DNA of 40,802 bases from Deltaproteobacteria bacterium (GTDB taxonomy: Bacteria > Desulfobacterota > Desulfuromonadia > Geobacterales > Pseudopelobacteraceae): the NCBI GenBank assembly GCA_021782545.1, contig JAJXUW010000005.1:1-40802 (forward strand), written 5' to 3'. Below, in pieces: positions 1-8,356 of the stretch. Below the pieces are notes generated by a model that was given only the letters and a program-made list of their open reading frames with translations, was not told the DNA's origin and ran no database searches. The number at the start of each line of letters is the position of its first letter. Position 1 is the first letter of the stretch. The position numbers and the translations under genes are program-made.

Positions 1-1
1 T

Positions 2-700
2 ATCCCCTCTGTTGAGATATTGGGCCAGGCAGCACCTGGGGTGAGCACCGGCGAGGCGATGGCCGAGATGGAGAAGATGGCCGCCAAGCTGCCCACCGGT
101 ATCGGCTATGAATGGACCGGCCTCTCCTACGAGGAAAAGCAGGCCGGCAAACAGGCACCGGCCCTGTACGCCATCTCGCTGCTGGTGGTCTTCCTGTCGG
201 TGGCGGCCCTCTACGAAAGCGTGACCATCCCGTTTGTCAACATGCTGATGCTGCCGCTGGGGCTGGTGGGGGCGGTGACGGCGGTGACCCTGCGGGTGCT
301 GCCCAACGACGTCTACCTGCAGATCGGTCTCCTGACCACCGTGGGACTCTCCACCAAGAACGCCATCCTGATCATCCAGTTCATCAAGGAACAGCTCCAT
401 CAGGGGCATGAGCTGGTGGAGGCCACCCTGAACGCGGTCAAAATCAGGCTACGGCCGGTGATCATGACCTCCCTGGCCTTCTTCTTCGGCACCCTCCCCC
501 TGGCCCTCACCAAGGGGGCCGGCGCCGGGGCACAGAACGCCATCGGTACCGCCGTCACCGGGGGGCTCTTGTCGGCAACCTTCATCGACCTGATCTTTAT
601 TCCGTTCTTTTTCGTGCAGGTCTCCCGGCTCTTTGGCCGCAAGAAGTATAAACAACTTGCAGCAGAACCTGCCGCTGACACCGCTGCCAAGGAGCACTGA
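2..700 (+). CDS. RND multidrug efflux pump, inner-membrane subunit (AcrB/MexB type), C-terminal part
   Basis: The frame is open from the left edge, so the gene starts outside the window and the ORF-track start (TTG at 20) is not real. The visible 230 or so residues match the last quarter of HAE1-family pumps: the segment [16 protein letters not shown], then [17 protein letters not shown], then the final transmembrane block with the family signatures [37 protein letters not shown] and [10 protein letters not shown]. These proton-driven trimers move drugs and other hydrophobic compounds from periplasm or membrane to an outer-membrane channel. The channel gene follows one base after the stop, so both are one transcription unit; the adaptor is presumably upstream. 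Substrate cannot be told from this fragment. The family call is seen directly; drug export is family knowledge. Confidence 0.95.
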   Translation: MPSVEILGQAAPGVSTGEAMAEMEKMAAKLPTGIGYEWTGLSYEEKQAGKQAPALYAISLLVVFLSVAALYESVTIPFVNMLMLPLGLVGAVTAVTLRVLPNDVYLQIGLLTTVGLSTKNAILIIQFIKEQLHQGHELVEATLNAVKIRLRPVIMTSLAFFFGTLPLALTKGAGAGAQNAIGTAVTGGLLSATFIDLIFIPFFFVQVSRLFGRKKYKQLAAEPAADTAAKEH

Positions 701-701
701 T

Positions 702-2117
702 ATGACCGCTAGAACCTATTATGCGACGGGAGCTCTGCTGCTACTCACCGGTTGCACCATGGCGCCCAGCTACACCCGCCCCGCTGCACCGGTCCCTGCC
801 GCCTGGCCCACCGGCCCGGCCTACAAGGCACCCGCCGACGCCACGACCGCCGGGAAACAGGCCGCCGATATCCCGTGGCAGGATTTTTTTATCGAGCCGC
901 ACCTGCGCCAAGTGATTGAACTAGCCCTGAAAGAGAACCGCGACCTGCGGGTTGCGGTTCTCAACATCGAGAAGACCCGGGCCCAGTACCAGATCCAGCG
1001 GGCCGACCTGCTGCCGACCGTGAACGGCACCGCCGGCGCCACCATACAGCGCCTGCCGGCCGACCTCTCCTCCACCGGCAGGGCGCGGACCAGCGAGCAG
1101 TACAGCGTCGGGCTGGGTGTGAGCAGTTATGAGCTGGACCTGTTCGGCCGGGTGCGCAGCCTGAAGGACCAGGCCCTGGAAGAGTACCTGGCCACCGAGC
1201 AGGCCCGACGCGCGGTCCAGATCAGCCTGGTGGCCGAGGTAGCCAACGCCTGGCTCACCCTGGCCGCCGACCGGGAACGGCTCAAGCTGGCCCAGGAGAC
1301 CCTCGCGAGCCAGCAGGAAAGCTACCAGCTGATCCAACACCGTTTTGATGCCGGTGCTTCATCACAATTGGACCTGCGCCAGGCTCAGACCCGTGTGGAG
1401 GCGGCCAGGGTAGACAGCGCCCTCTACACCGCCCAACTGGCCCAGGCCGTAAATGCCCTCAATCTGCTGGTGGGAGCTGCCGTCCCCGCCGATCTGTTGC
1501 CCTCTGAGCTGGGCGCCATCACGGCGATGCAGGAGCTGCCGGTGGGGCTCCCTTCCGAGGTGCTGCTCAAACGCCCCGATATCCTGCAGGCCGAAGGGCT
1601 GCTCAAGGCAGCCAATGCCAACATCGGTGCCGCCCGGGCGGCCTTTTTCCCACGCATCGGCTTAAGCGCCAGTTTCGGTACGGCCAGTGCCAAACTAACC
1701 GACCTGTTCATGCCCGGTTCGGCGGCCTGGAACTTCGTGCCGCAGATCAGCGTACCGCTCTTTGATACCGGCAGAAACCTGGCAAGCCTGAAGGTCAGCG
1801 AAGCTAACCGGCATATCGCCGTGGCCCAGTATGAAAAAGCGATCCAGACCGCCTTCCGGGAGGTAGCGGACACCCTGGCCAACAACGGCACGCTGGATGA
1901 GCAGTTGCAGGCCCAACAGGCACTGGCCGAGGCCAGTGCCGACAGCTACCGGCTGTCCGAGGCGCGCTACGACAAGGGGGTGGACAGCTACCTGACCGTT
2001 CTTGATTCACAGCGTTCGACCTACAGCGCCCAGCAGGGGCTGATCAGTGTCCGCCTAGCCAAACTGGCGAACCAGGTCACGCTGTACAAGGTGCTGGGGG
2101 GTGGCGCCGGCAAATAA
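702..2117 (+). CDS. Outer-membrane efflux channel lipoprotein (OprM/NodT family)
   Basis: The protein has 471 residues when started at ATG 702, which follows the pump stop codon by one base; the longer ORF-track start at 633 lies inside the pump gene. The N-terminus is a lipoprotein signal with lipobox LLTGC around residue 19, followed by the APSYTRP stretch typical of NodT-family factors. The rest has the two repeated coiled-coil halves of TolC-like proteins, with the usual [15 protein letters not shown] and [17 protein letters not shown] segments in the first half and [17 protein letters not shown] in the second. It would form the trimeric outer-membrane tunnel for the preceding RND pump. 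Tight spacing supports translational coupling. Family assignment is firm; the exact substrate is unknown. Confidence 0.95.
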   Translation: MTARTYYATGALLLLTGCTMAPSYTRPAAPVPAAWPTGPAYKAPADATTAGKQAADIPWQDFFIEPHLRQVIELALKENRDLRVAVLNIEKTRAQYQIQRADLLPTVNGTAGATIQRLPADLSSTGRARTSEQYSVGLGVSSYELDLFGRVRSLKDQALEEYLATEQARRAVQISLVAEVANAWLTLAADRERLKLAQETLASQQESYQLIQHRFDAGASSQLDLRQAQTRVEAARVDSALYTAQLAQAVNALNLLVGAAVPADLLPSELGAITAMQELPVGLPSEVLLKRPDILQAEGLLKAANANIGAARAAFFPRIGLSASFGTASAKLTDLFMPGSAAWNFVPQISVPLFDTGRNLASLKVSEANRHIAVAQYEKAIQTAFREVADTLANNGTLDEQLQAQQALAEASADSYRLSEARYDKGVDSYLTVLDSQRSTYSAQQGLISVRLAKLANQVTLYKVLGGGAGK

Positions 2118-2126
2118 AGGGACCCA

Positions 2127-2155
2127 TTGCCGGTTGATCGGCTGCCAACCGGTAA
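2127..2155. repeat. Inverted repeat after the efflux operon
   Basis: About ten base pairs can form between 2127-2136 and 2146-2155, with core CCGGTTG/CAACCGG and a 9-nt loop. It lies just after the outer-membrane channel stop codon, where a terminator is expected, but the 3' side continues with A residues rather than T on the plus strand, and no T run exists on the other strand. It may be a weak or factor-assisted terminator or a 3'-end stabilising hairpin. Confidence 0.35.
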
Positions 2156-2218
2156 AAAATTGGTACACTGATGAAGGTACGTCATGCCGTCATCACGAAT
2201 GGTCATCTATGCGGTTAA

Positions 2219-2633
2219 TGCCGTGATGGCCTGCAGTACCGGGTCGCCCAGCCCGGCGAGGTGGTCGGCGCCGGCGGCCGGATGCCGAGCATGGTGGACC
2301 TAAGCGACGTCTACATGACCTTCTCCCTCCCCACTGCCGCCACAGGAAAGGTTGCCATCGGCACGAAGGTACGGCCAGTACTGGACGCCGCCCCTCAATA
2401 CGTCATTCCCGCCACGGCATCGTTCGTGACCGATGTGGCCCAATTCACCCCCAAAACCGTAGAGACCGCCAGAGAACGGGAGGAGCTGATGTTCCGCATC
2501 AAGGCACAGATCCCGGCGAAACTGCTCAACCAAGCACATCGCGCAGGTCACAACCGGCCTGCCGGGCGTGGCGTACATTCGACTGGATGCCAACACCACT
2601 TGGCCGGCACGCCTACAGATAAAGCCACCCCGA
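2219..2633 (+). pseudogene. Remnant of an HlyD-family membrane fusion protein
   Basis: Frame 2 reads [33 protein letters not shown] and [14 protein letters not shown], which is the C-terminal barrel region of HlyD/YhiI-like adaptors of ABC-type or related exporters. Around base 2529 the homology jumps to frame 3, which continues with [19 protein letters not shown] and [11 protein letters not shown], the normal end of such proteins. A stop codon sits at 2216-2218, and no N-terminal signal or coiled-coil part is present. The gene is therefore truncated at its 5' side and frameshifted. It does not look like the adaptor of the intact RND pump upstream. The ORF track shows it as two unrelated ORFs (2261-2671 and 2568-2801), neither of which is a real intact gene. 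Confidence 0.75.
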
Positions 2634-2699
2634 TTCGTTGCCGCTCGGCCAGCGCCAGCGGCTTTCACTGACAGTGGCCATGCACCACGTTTAGAGAGA

Positions 2700-2727
2700 T
2701 TGAATAACAGAAAAAAAGAGGTACCAT
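2700..2727 (+). promoter_or_regulatory. Possible sigma-70 promoter of the formate dehydrogenase operon
   Basis: TTGAAT, a 16-nt A-rich spacer and TACCAT give a moderate -35/-10 pair 65 bases before the fdnG start. No convincing sigma-54 or FNR box was found between 2634 and 2791. The rest of that stretch appears to be leader and the tail of the adaptor remnant. Confidence 0.3.
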
Positions 2728-2791
2728 GCAACAGAGGCAGGTTGATCCATAACTGCCCAAAGGATGCATCCCGACCAAGGAGGACAATGAC

Positions 2792-5700
2792 ATGCAGGTG
2801 ACACGCAGGCAGTTCTTCAAGTTTTGCGCCGGCGGCGTGGGGGGATCCAGCGCGGCGCTGCTCGGCCTTTCCACCGGCGAGGCGCTGGCGGAGGAGGTGC
2901 GCGCCTTCAAGCTGACCCGTACCACCGAGGTCCGCAACACCTGTCCCTACTGTTCGGTGGGATGCGGCATCATCATGAGCAGCCTGGGTGACCGGGCCAA
3001 AAACGTCACCACGACCATCATCCATATCGAGGGCGATGCCGACCATCCGGTCAACCGCGGGACACTCTGCCCCAAGGGGGCCAGCCTGCTCGATTTCATC
3101 CACAGCCCCAACCGTCTGCACTACCCTGAATACCGGGCCCCTGGCAGCTCTGAATGGAAGCGGATCTCCTGGGATGAGGCGCTCGGACGTATCGCCCGGC
3201 TGATGAAACAGGACCGTGATGCGAACTTTGTCGCCAGGACGCCTGACGGCCTGACGGTGAACCGCTGGCTTACCACCGGCTTTCTGGCAGCCTCGGCCGC
3301 CAGCAACGAGACCGGCTACCTGACCAACAAGATGTTGCGCAGCCTGGGGGCGGTTGCCCTGGACAATCAGGCCCGGGTCTGACACGCCCCCACGGTGGCA
3401 AGTCTTGCCACCACCTTCGGCCGCGGCGCCATGACCAACCATTGGGTTGACATCAAAAACGCCGATGTGGTCGTCATTATGGGGGGTAACGCCGCCGAGG
3501 CCCACCCCTGCGGCTTCAAGTGGGTAACCGAGGCAAAGGCCCACAACAACGCCACGCTGATCGTCGTTGACCCGCGCTTCACCCGCTCGGCGGCCGTGGC
3601 CGATTACTACGCCCCGATCCGCTCCGGCAGCGACATCGCCTTTCTCGGCGGTTTGATCAATTACCTGCTGAGCAACGACAAGATTCAGCACGAGTACGTC
3701 AAACGGTTCACCGACGCCACCTTCCTGGTGAATGACGGCTACCGTTTTGAGGGAGGTCTGTTTTCCGGCTACGACCCGGCCACCCATGCCTATGACAAGG
3801 CCAGCTGGGCCTATCAGAAGGGGCCCGACGGCTTTGTAGTGACCGACGACACCCTGCAGCATCCGCGCTGCGTCTTCAACCTGCTCAAGCAGCACTACTC
3901 CCGGTATACCGCCGAGATGGTCGCCAGGGTTACCGGCACCCCCCGGGAGCAGTTTCTCAAGGTCTGCGAGCTGATCGCCGCAACCTCGGCCCCCGACAAG
4001 ACCACTACCTTCATGTACGCCCTGGGCTGGACGCAGCACTCCGTCGGTACGCAGATGATACGAACCACCGCCATGGTACAACTGCTTTTGGGCAATATCG
4101 GCATGGCAGGGGGCGGCATCAACGCCCTGCGTGGCCATTCCAACATCCAGGGACTGACCGACCTGGGGCTGCTCTCCAACATGCTACCCGGCTACCTGAC
4201 CCTGGCCGGGGACAAGGAACAGGATTTCAAGACCTTCCTCGACAAACGGGCCTTCAAACCGCTCCGGCCGGGCCAGATGAGCTACTGGCAGAACTACCCC
4301 GCCTTCCACGTCAGCCTGATGAAGTCATGGTACGGCGATGCCGCCACACGGGACAACAACTGGTGCTACGACTGGCTGCCCAAGCTGGACAAGGTGTACG
4401 ACGTCCTGCAGGTATTCGAACTGATGCACCAAGGCAAGCTGAACGGCTACGTGGCCCAGGGGTTCAACCCGTTGGCCGCCTTCCCCGACAAGGCAAAGAT
4501 CAGCCGCGCCCTGGCCAACCTGAAGTTCCTGGTGGTGATCGACCCGCTGGCAACGGAGACCTCTGAATTCTGGAAAAACTTCGGCGAGTTCAACGAGGTG
4601 AACCCTGCCGCGATCAAGACCGAGGTATTCCGCCTGCCCTCCGGTTGTTTTGCCGAAGAGGATGGCTCACTGGTCAACTCAAGCCGTCTCCTGCAATGGC
4701 ACTACAAGGGTGAAGACCCGCCGGGCGAGGCCAAGGGCGATGCCGAGATCATCGCCGGTCTCTTCCTGAAGCTGCGGGAACTGTACCGCACGGAAGGGGG
4801 CGCCTTCCCCGACCCGATCCGCAACCTTACCTGGCCCTACCGGATACCCGCCAGCCCCTCGGCCGAAGAGCTGGCCCGGGAGTTCAACGGCAAGGCGCTG
4901 GACAACGTGACCGACCCGAAAGACCCGACCAAGGTGCTGGCCAAGGCCGGCGAACAGCTGGCCGGCTTTGCCCAGCTGCGCGATGATGGTTCCACCGCCT
5001 GCGGCTGCTGGATCTTCTCCGGTGCCTGGACCCAGGTCGGCAACATGATGGCCCGCCGCGACAACAGTGACCCGAGTGGCCTGGGCAACACCCCCAACTG
5101 GGCCTTTGCCTGGCCGGCCAACCGGAGGATCATCTACAACCGGGCTTCCTGCGATGCCGCCGGCAAGCCCTGGGACCCCCGGCGCACGGTAATCGCGTGG
5201 AATGCCAAGGCTACGCAGTGGCAGGGGATGGACGTACCGGACATGCGGCCCGATGCGGCACCGGAACAGAACGTGGGCCCGTTCATCATGAACCCGGAGG
5301 GGGTGGCGCGGCTGTTTGGCGTCGACAAGCTGGCGGACGGCCCGTTCCCTGAACACTACGAACCGTTCGAGACACCGCTCGGCACCAACCCGCTGCACCC
5401 TGCCGTGGTCAGCAACCCGGCGGCACGGCTCTTCAAGGATGACCGGGAGGCGCTGGGCAGCGCCAAGGAATTCCCCTACATCGCTACCACCTACCGCCTG
5501 ACCGAACATTTCCATTTCTGGACCAAGCACGCCCGCCTGAACGCTATCCTCCAGCCAGAACAGTTCGTCGAGATCGGCGAGGAACTGGCCAAAGAAAAGG
5601 GCATTCGCTCGGGCGACCAAGTCACGGTCAGCTCAAAACGAGGCCATATCAAGGCGGTGGCCGTGGTAACCAAACGCTTGAAGGCACTCGTGGTGGACGG

Positions 5701-5857
5701 TAAGCTGCTCCATACCGTGGGGATTCCGATCCACTGGGGCTTCAAGGGGGTGGCGAAAAACGGCTATCTCGCCAACACGCTGACCCCCTTTGTGGGTGAC
5801 GCCACTACCCAGACCCCCGAGTTCAAGACGTTTCTGGTCACCATCGAGAAAGCGTGA
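2792..5857 (+). CDS. fdnG: Formate dehydrogenase-N alpha subunit, selenocysteine-containing, Tat-exported
   Basis: The 1021-residue protein reads through an in-frame TGA at 3380-3382 as selenocysteine 197; the ORF track splits it into 2792-3382 and 3395-5857. Reasons for readthrough: the context RVU-HAPTVASL matches E. coli FdnG, homology is unbroken on both sides, and a SECIS hairpin follows. Residues 4-10 (TRRQFFK) are a twin-arginine export signal. Cys51, Cys54, Cys58 and Cys93 bind a [4Fe-4S] cluster; the remainder is the bis-MGD molybdenum (or tungsten) domain, with HSNIQGLTDLG and the C-terminal EHFHFWTKH and NTLTPFVGD segments. It oxidises formate to CO2 on the outer face of the membrane and passes electrons to FdnH. 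The start has a strong AAGGAGGA ribosome site 7 nt upstream. Length is close to E. coli FdnG (1015). Confidence 0.97.
3380..3412 (+). promoter_or_regulatory. Selenocysteine codon and bacterial SECIS element in fdnG
   Basis: The TGA at 3380-3382 is followed after 11 nt by a perfect 8-bp hairpin, GGTGGCAA (3394-3401), loop GTC, TTGCCACC (3405-3412). The apical AGUCU resembles the GGUCU loop bound by SelB in E. coli fdhF and fdnG. Placement inside the coding sequence just after the UGA is the normal bacterial arrangement. It implies SelA, SelB, SelC and SelD elsewhere in the genome. Confidence 0.9.
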
Positions 5858-5868
5858 GGGAGTGAGCC

Positions 5869-6747
5869 ATGGCACTGCAATCATTGGATATCAAACGACG
5901 CTCGGCCACGACCACCCCCTCTGCTGGCATACGCAGCACCCCGGAGCTGGCCAAGCTGATCGACGTCTCGAAGTGCATCGGCTGCAAGGCGTGTCAGGCC
6001 GCCTGCATGGAATGGAACGACCTGCGGGATGACATCGGTACTACCGCCGGCACTTACGACAACCCGCGCGACCTGACCGAACACAGCTGGACCGTGATGC
6101 GTTTCGCCGAGGTGGAGCCTGAGCCGGGAAGGCTCGAATGGCTGATCCGCAAGGACGGCTGCATGCATTGCGCAGATCCCGGCTGCCTCAAGGCCTGCCC
6201 GGCACCGGGGGCGGTCGTTCAGTACCACAACGGTATCGTTGACTTCCATGAGGAGCACTGCATCGGCTGCGGCTACTGCGTGACCGGCTGCCCCTTCAAT
6301 ATCCCACGGCTTTCCCGGGCGGATGCCAAGGTATACAAGTGCACCCTCTGCGCCGACCGGGTTGCGGTTGGGCTTGAGCCGGCCTGTGTGAAAACCTGCC
6401 CGACCGGGGCGATCATGTTCGGCACCAAGACGGATATGCTGAAGCAGGCGGCTGGACGGATCACCGATCTGAAGCGACGCGGCTTTGCCAAGGCAGGCGT
6501 CTACGACCCGAAAGGGGTGGGGGGGACCCACGTCATCTATCTGCTGCAGCACGCCGACCGTCCCGAACTGTACAGCGATCTCCCTGATAACCCGTCGATC
6601 AGCCCGATGGTCAGCCTCTGGAAAGGTGCCGTCAAGCCGCTGACCTCACTGGCCTTCGGCATGATCGCCGTTGGCGCCTTTTTTCACTATCTGGTCAAAG
6701 GTCCCAACCGGGTCCCGGAGGAGCGCGAACAGGAGGTTGACCAATGA
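5869..6747 (+). CDS. fdnH: Formate dehydrogenase-N beta subunit, four [4Fe-4S] clusters
   Basis: This 292-residue protein carries four ferredoxin-type cysteine groups: [11 protein letters not shown] near residue 36, [14 protein letters not shown] near 95-110, [12 protein letters not shown] near 130, and CTLCADRV plus CVKTCPTGA near 155-180. A single transmembrane helix lies near residues 250-275 ([16 protein letters not shown]), as in E. coli FdnH, which anchors the subunit and lets it wire electrons from FdnG to heme b in FdnI. It has no signal peptide and would be carried out with FdnG by the Tat system. The ATG at 5869 follows GGGAGTGAG. It starts 11 nt after fdnG and its stop overlaps the fdnI start, so the three subunits are co-translated. 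Length matches the family (294 in E. coli). Confidence 0.97.
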   Translation: MALQSLDIKRRSATTTPSAGIRSTPELAKLIDVSKCIGCKACQAACMEWNDLRDDIGTTAGTYDNPRDLTEHSWTVMRFAEVEPEPGRLEWLIRKDGCMHCADPGCLKACPAPGAVVQYHNGIVDFHEEHCIGCGYCVTGCPFNIPRLSRADAKVYKCTLCADRVAVGLEPACVKTCPTGAIMFGTKTDMLKQAAGRITDLKRRGFAKAGVYDPKGVGGTHVIYLLQHADRPELYSDLPDNPSISPMVSLWKGAVKPLTSLAFGMIAVGAFFHYLVKGPNRVPEEREQEVDQ

Positions 6748-7376
6748 AAAACAATCCTCAGAATCTGCTCCGCTTTACGGCCGCCGAACGCGCCAACCAC
6801 TGGCTGGTGGCCATCTGCTTCGTCCTGGTGGCGCTGTCCGGACTCGTTTTCTTCTATCCGGCCTTTTACCCCTTGAGCCAGTTGTTCGGCGGCGGTGTCT
6901 GGGCCCGCATCCTCCATCCCTTCATCGGCCTGCTGCTGTTCGCCGCCTTCGGTCTGATGTTTGTCAAATTCAGGGACTTAAACCGCATCACCGCCACCGA
7001 TCGGGAATGGCTGCGGCATACGCGGGAGCTGCTGAACGGTGACGAACAAGGTCTGCCGGAGGCGGGCAAGTTCAACGGCGGGCAGAAGCTGCTGTTCTGG
7101 CTGCTGGTGGCCTGCGTGGCGCTGCTGCTGCTGTCGGGCATCGTCATCTGGCGGGCCTATTTCTCCCCCCTGTTTCCGCTCTGGCTGATCAGACTCGCCG
7201 CGGTCGTGCATGCCGCCGCCGGTGCCGGTATGATCGCCCTGATCCTGGGGCATATCTACATGGGCATCTGGACCAGCGAGAGCATGGCTGGCATGCTGTA
7301 TGGCCAGGTCAGGCGACCGTGGGCCAGACTGCACCACCGGGCATGGTTCCGCCAGATGACCGGAGACGACCAATGA
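6744..7376 (+). CDS. fdnI: Formate dehydrogenase-N gamma subunit, cytochrome b556
   Basis: The 210-residue integral membrane protein has four transmembrane segments at about 20-40, 55-75, 115-137 and 150-175. Likely heme-b ligands are histidines 19 (ERANHW), 58 (ILHPFIG), 156 (VVHAAAG) and 170 (GHIYMGIW), in the pattern of FdnI. It takes electrons from FdnH across the membrane to quinone on the cytoplasmic side, which makes formate oxidation energy-conserving. Start and stop both overlap neighbours by 4 bp (ATGA with fdnH and with fdhE), showing one operon. Slightly shorter than E. coli FdnI (217). Confidence 0.96.
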   Translation: MKNNPQNLLRFTAAERANHWLVAICFVLVALSGLVFFYPAFYPLSQLFGGGVWARILHPFIGLLLFAAFGLMFVKFRDLNRITATDREWLRHTRELLNGDEQGLPEAGKFNGGQKLLFWLLVACVALLLLSGIVIWRAYFSPLFPLWLIRLAAVVHAAAGAGMIALILGHIYMGIWTSESMAGMLYGQVRRPWARLHHRAWFRQMTGDDQ

Positions 7377-8290
7377 CCACCGGCAGTCTCGTTCTGGAGC
7401 CAGGGCAGTTCGAACCGCCGGCAGGACAGATCACTTTCCTGTACCTGCCGGCACAGGACCTGTTCGTACGCCGTGCCGCACGTCTGCGACAGCTGGCCAA
7501 CGGCCACGCACTGGGCGGTTACCTGCAGTTTCTGGCCTCCCTGGCGGATACGCAACAGACGGCCCTTCAACGCCTGCCCGCACCGGTGTTACCGGCTCCT
7601 GACGAACAGCGGCTGTGCCGTCAGCACGGCATGCCGCTACTCAGTGCCACCACCTGGCCGCGTGAGCCGGTCTGGCACGAAGCGCTGTCAGCAATCCTGC
7701 GGCAGATGTCGCAGATCGACCTGCCGGTCGCGGCCCAGGAGACCATCCGTTCCTTGGCCCGGCAGACCCCGGCCTACCTGGAGCGACAGGCAGGGCTGAT
7801 GCTGATGGAGGAGTGGGAAGAACTCCAGCCGAACGAGGCGCCGTTTATCGGTGCCGCCCTGCAGGTCTACTGGCTGCGCCTGGCATCGGCCCTCGACGCC
7901 CAGACGGTTGGCCGCCTTGAGCCGTCAGGCCGCTGTCCGGTCTGCGGCTCCCGGCCGGTAGCCGGCATGGTGCGGGGCGATGGCCTACGCTACTTAAGCT
8001 GTTCACTCTGCTCCTGCCAGTGGCACCTGGTGCGGGTCACCTGCAGCAGCTGCCGGTCCACCCAGGGGATCAACCTCCATACGCTGCATGGTGCTGACGA
8101 TCCGGTGCGGGCTGAGAGCTGCGATGCCTGCAACAGCTACCTGAAGCTGCTATACCTGGAAAAAGAGGGGCTGCTGGACCCGATCGCCGACGACCTGGCC
8201 ACCCTGGCCCTCGACATGCTGCTGGAGCACGAAGGCTTCCTGAACGCCGGCTCGAATCTGCTGTTTCATCCCGGTCGCGGGCCCGAATGA
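7373..8290 (+). CDS. fdhE: Formate dehydrogenase accessory protein FdhE
   Basis: Started at ATG 7373, which overlaps the fdnI stop, the protein has 305 residues (E. coli FdhE 309); the ORF-track start at 7319 is inside fdnI. Four cysteine pairs, CPVC (188/191), CSLC (210/213), CSSC (224/227) and CDAC (250/253), form the two rubredoxin-like metal sites of FdhE. FdhE is a cytoplasmic factor that binds the catalytic subunit and is required for assembly of active respiratory formate dehydrogenases. Its place as last gene of fdnGHI fits a dedicated assembly partner. No fdhD lies in the window, so sulfuration of the cofactor must be encoded elsewhere. Confidence 0.95.
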   Translation: MTTGSLVLEPGQFEPPAGQITFLYLPAQDLFVRRAARLRQLANGHALGGYLQFLASLADTQQTALQRLPAPVLPAPDEQRLCRQHGMPLLSATTWPREPVWHEALSAILRQMSQIDLPVAAQETIRSLARQTPAYLERQAGLMLMEEWEELQPNEAPFIGAALQVYWLRLASALDAQTVGRLEPSGRCPVCGSRPVAGMVRGDGLRYLSCSLCSCQWHLVRVTCSSCRSTQGINLHTLHGADDPVRAESCDACNSYLKLLYLEKEGLLDPIADDLATLALDMLLEHEGFLNAGSNLLFHPGRGPE

Positions 8291-8292
8291 CC

Positions 8293-8322
8293 GTGACAAC
8301 CTGCGACCGTTCCTGCTATCAT
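8293..8322 (+). promoter_or_regulatory. Probable promoter of the 2-oxoglutarate dehydrogenase operon
   Basis: GTGACA (8293-8298), 18 nt, then TGC-TATCAT (8314-8322), an extended -10 element with five of six -10 bases matching. Transcription would start near 8329, 28 nt before the sucA ATG. It separates this operon from fdhE. Confidence 0.5.
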
Positions 8323-8356
8323 CGCCCCGCAAACGGCTTGCTACGACGAGACACCC

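Noticed and set aside
2127-2155. Intrinsic terminator of the efflux operon
   Set aside because: The stem is good but no T run follows on either strand; listed only as an inverted repeat.
2634-2791. Sigma-54 or FNR site ahead of fdnG
   Set aside because: No GG/GC pair with -24/-12 spacing and no TTGAT-N4-ATCAA match; GTTGATCCATAAC is too weak.
3380-3382. Premature stop making fdnG a pseudogene
   Set aside because: The context matches the known selenocysteine site, the frame stays intact on both sides and a SECIS hairpin follows.
2300-4138. 612-aa minus-strand ORF opposite fdnG
   Set aside because: Shadow of a GC-rich gene; no domain, no ribosome site, and it crosses the strongly conserved fdnG frame and the SECIS.
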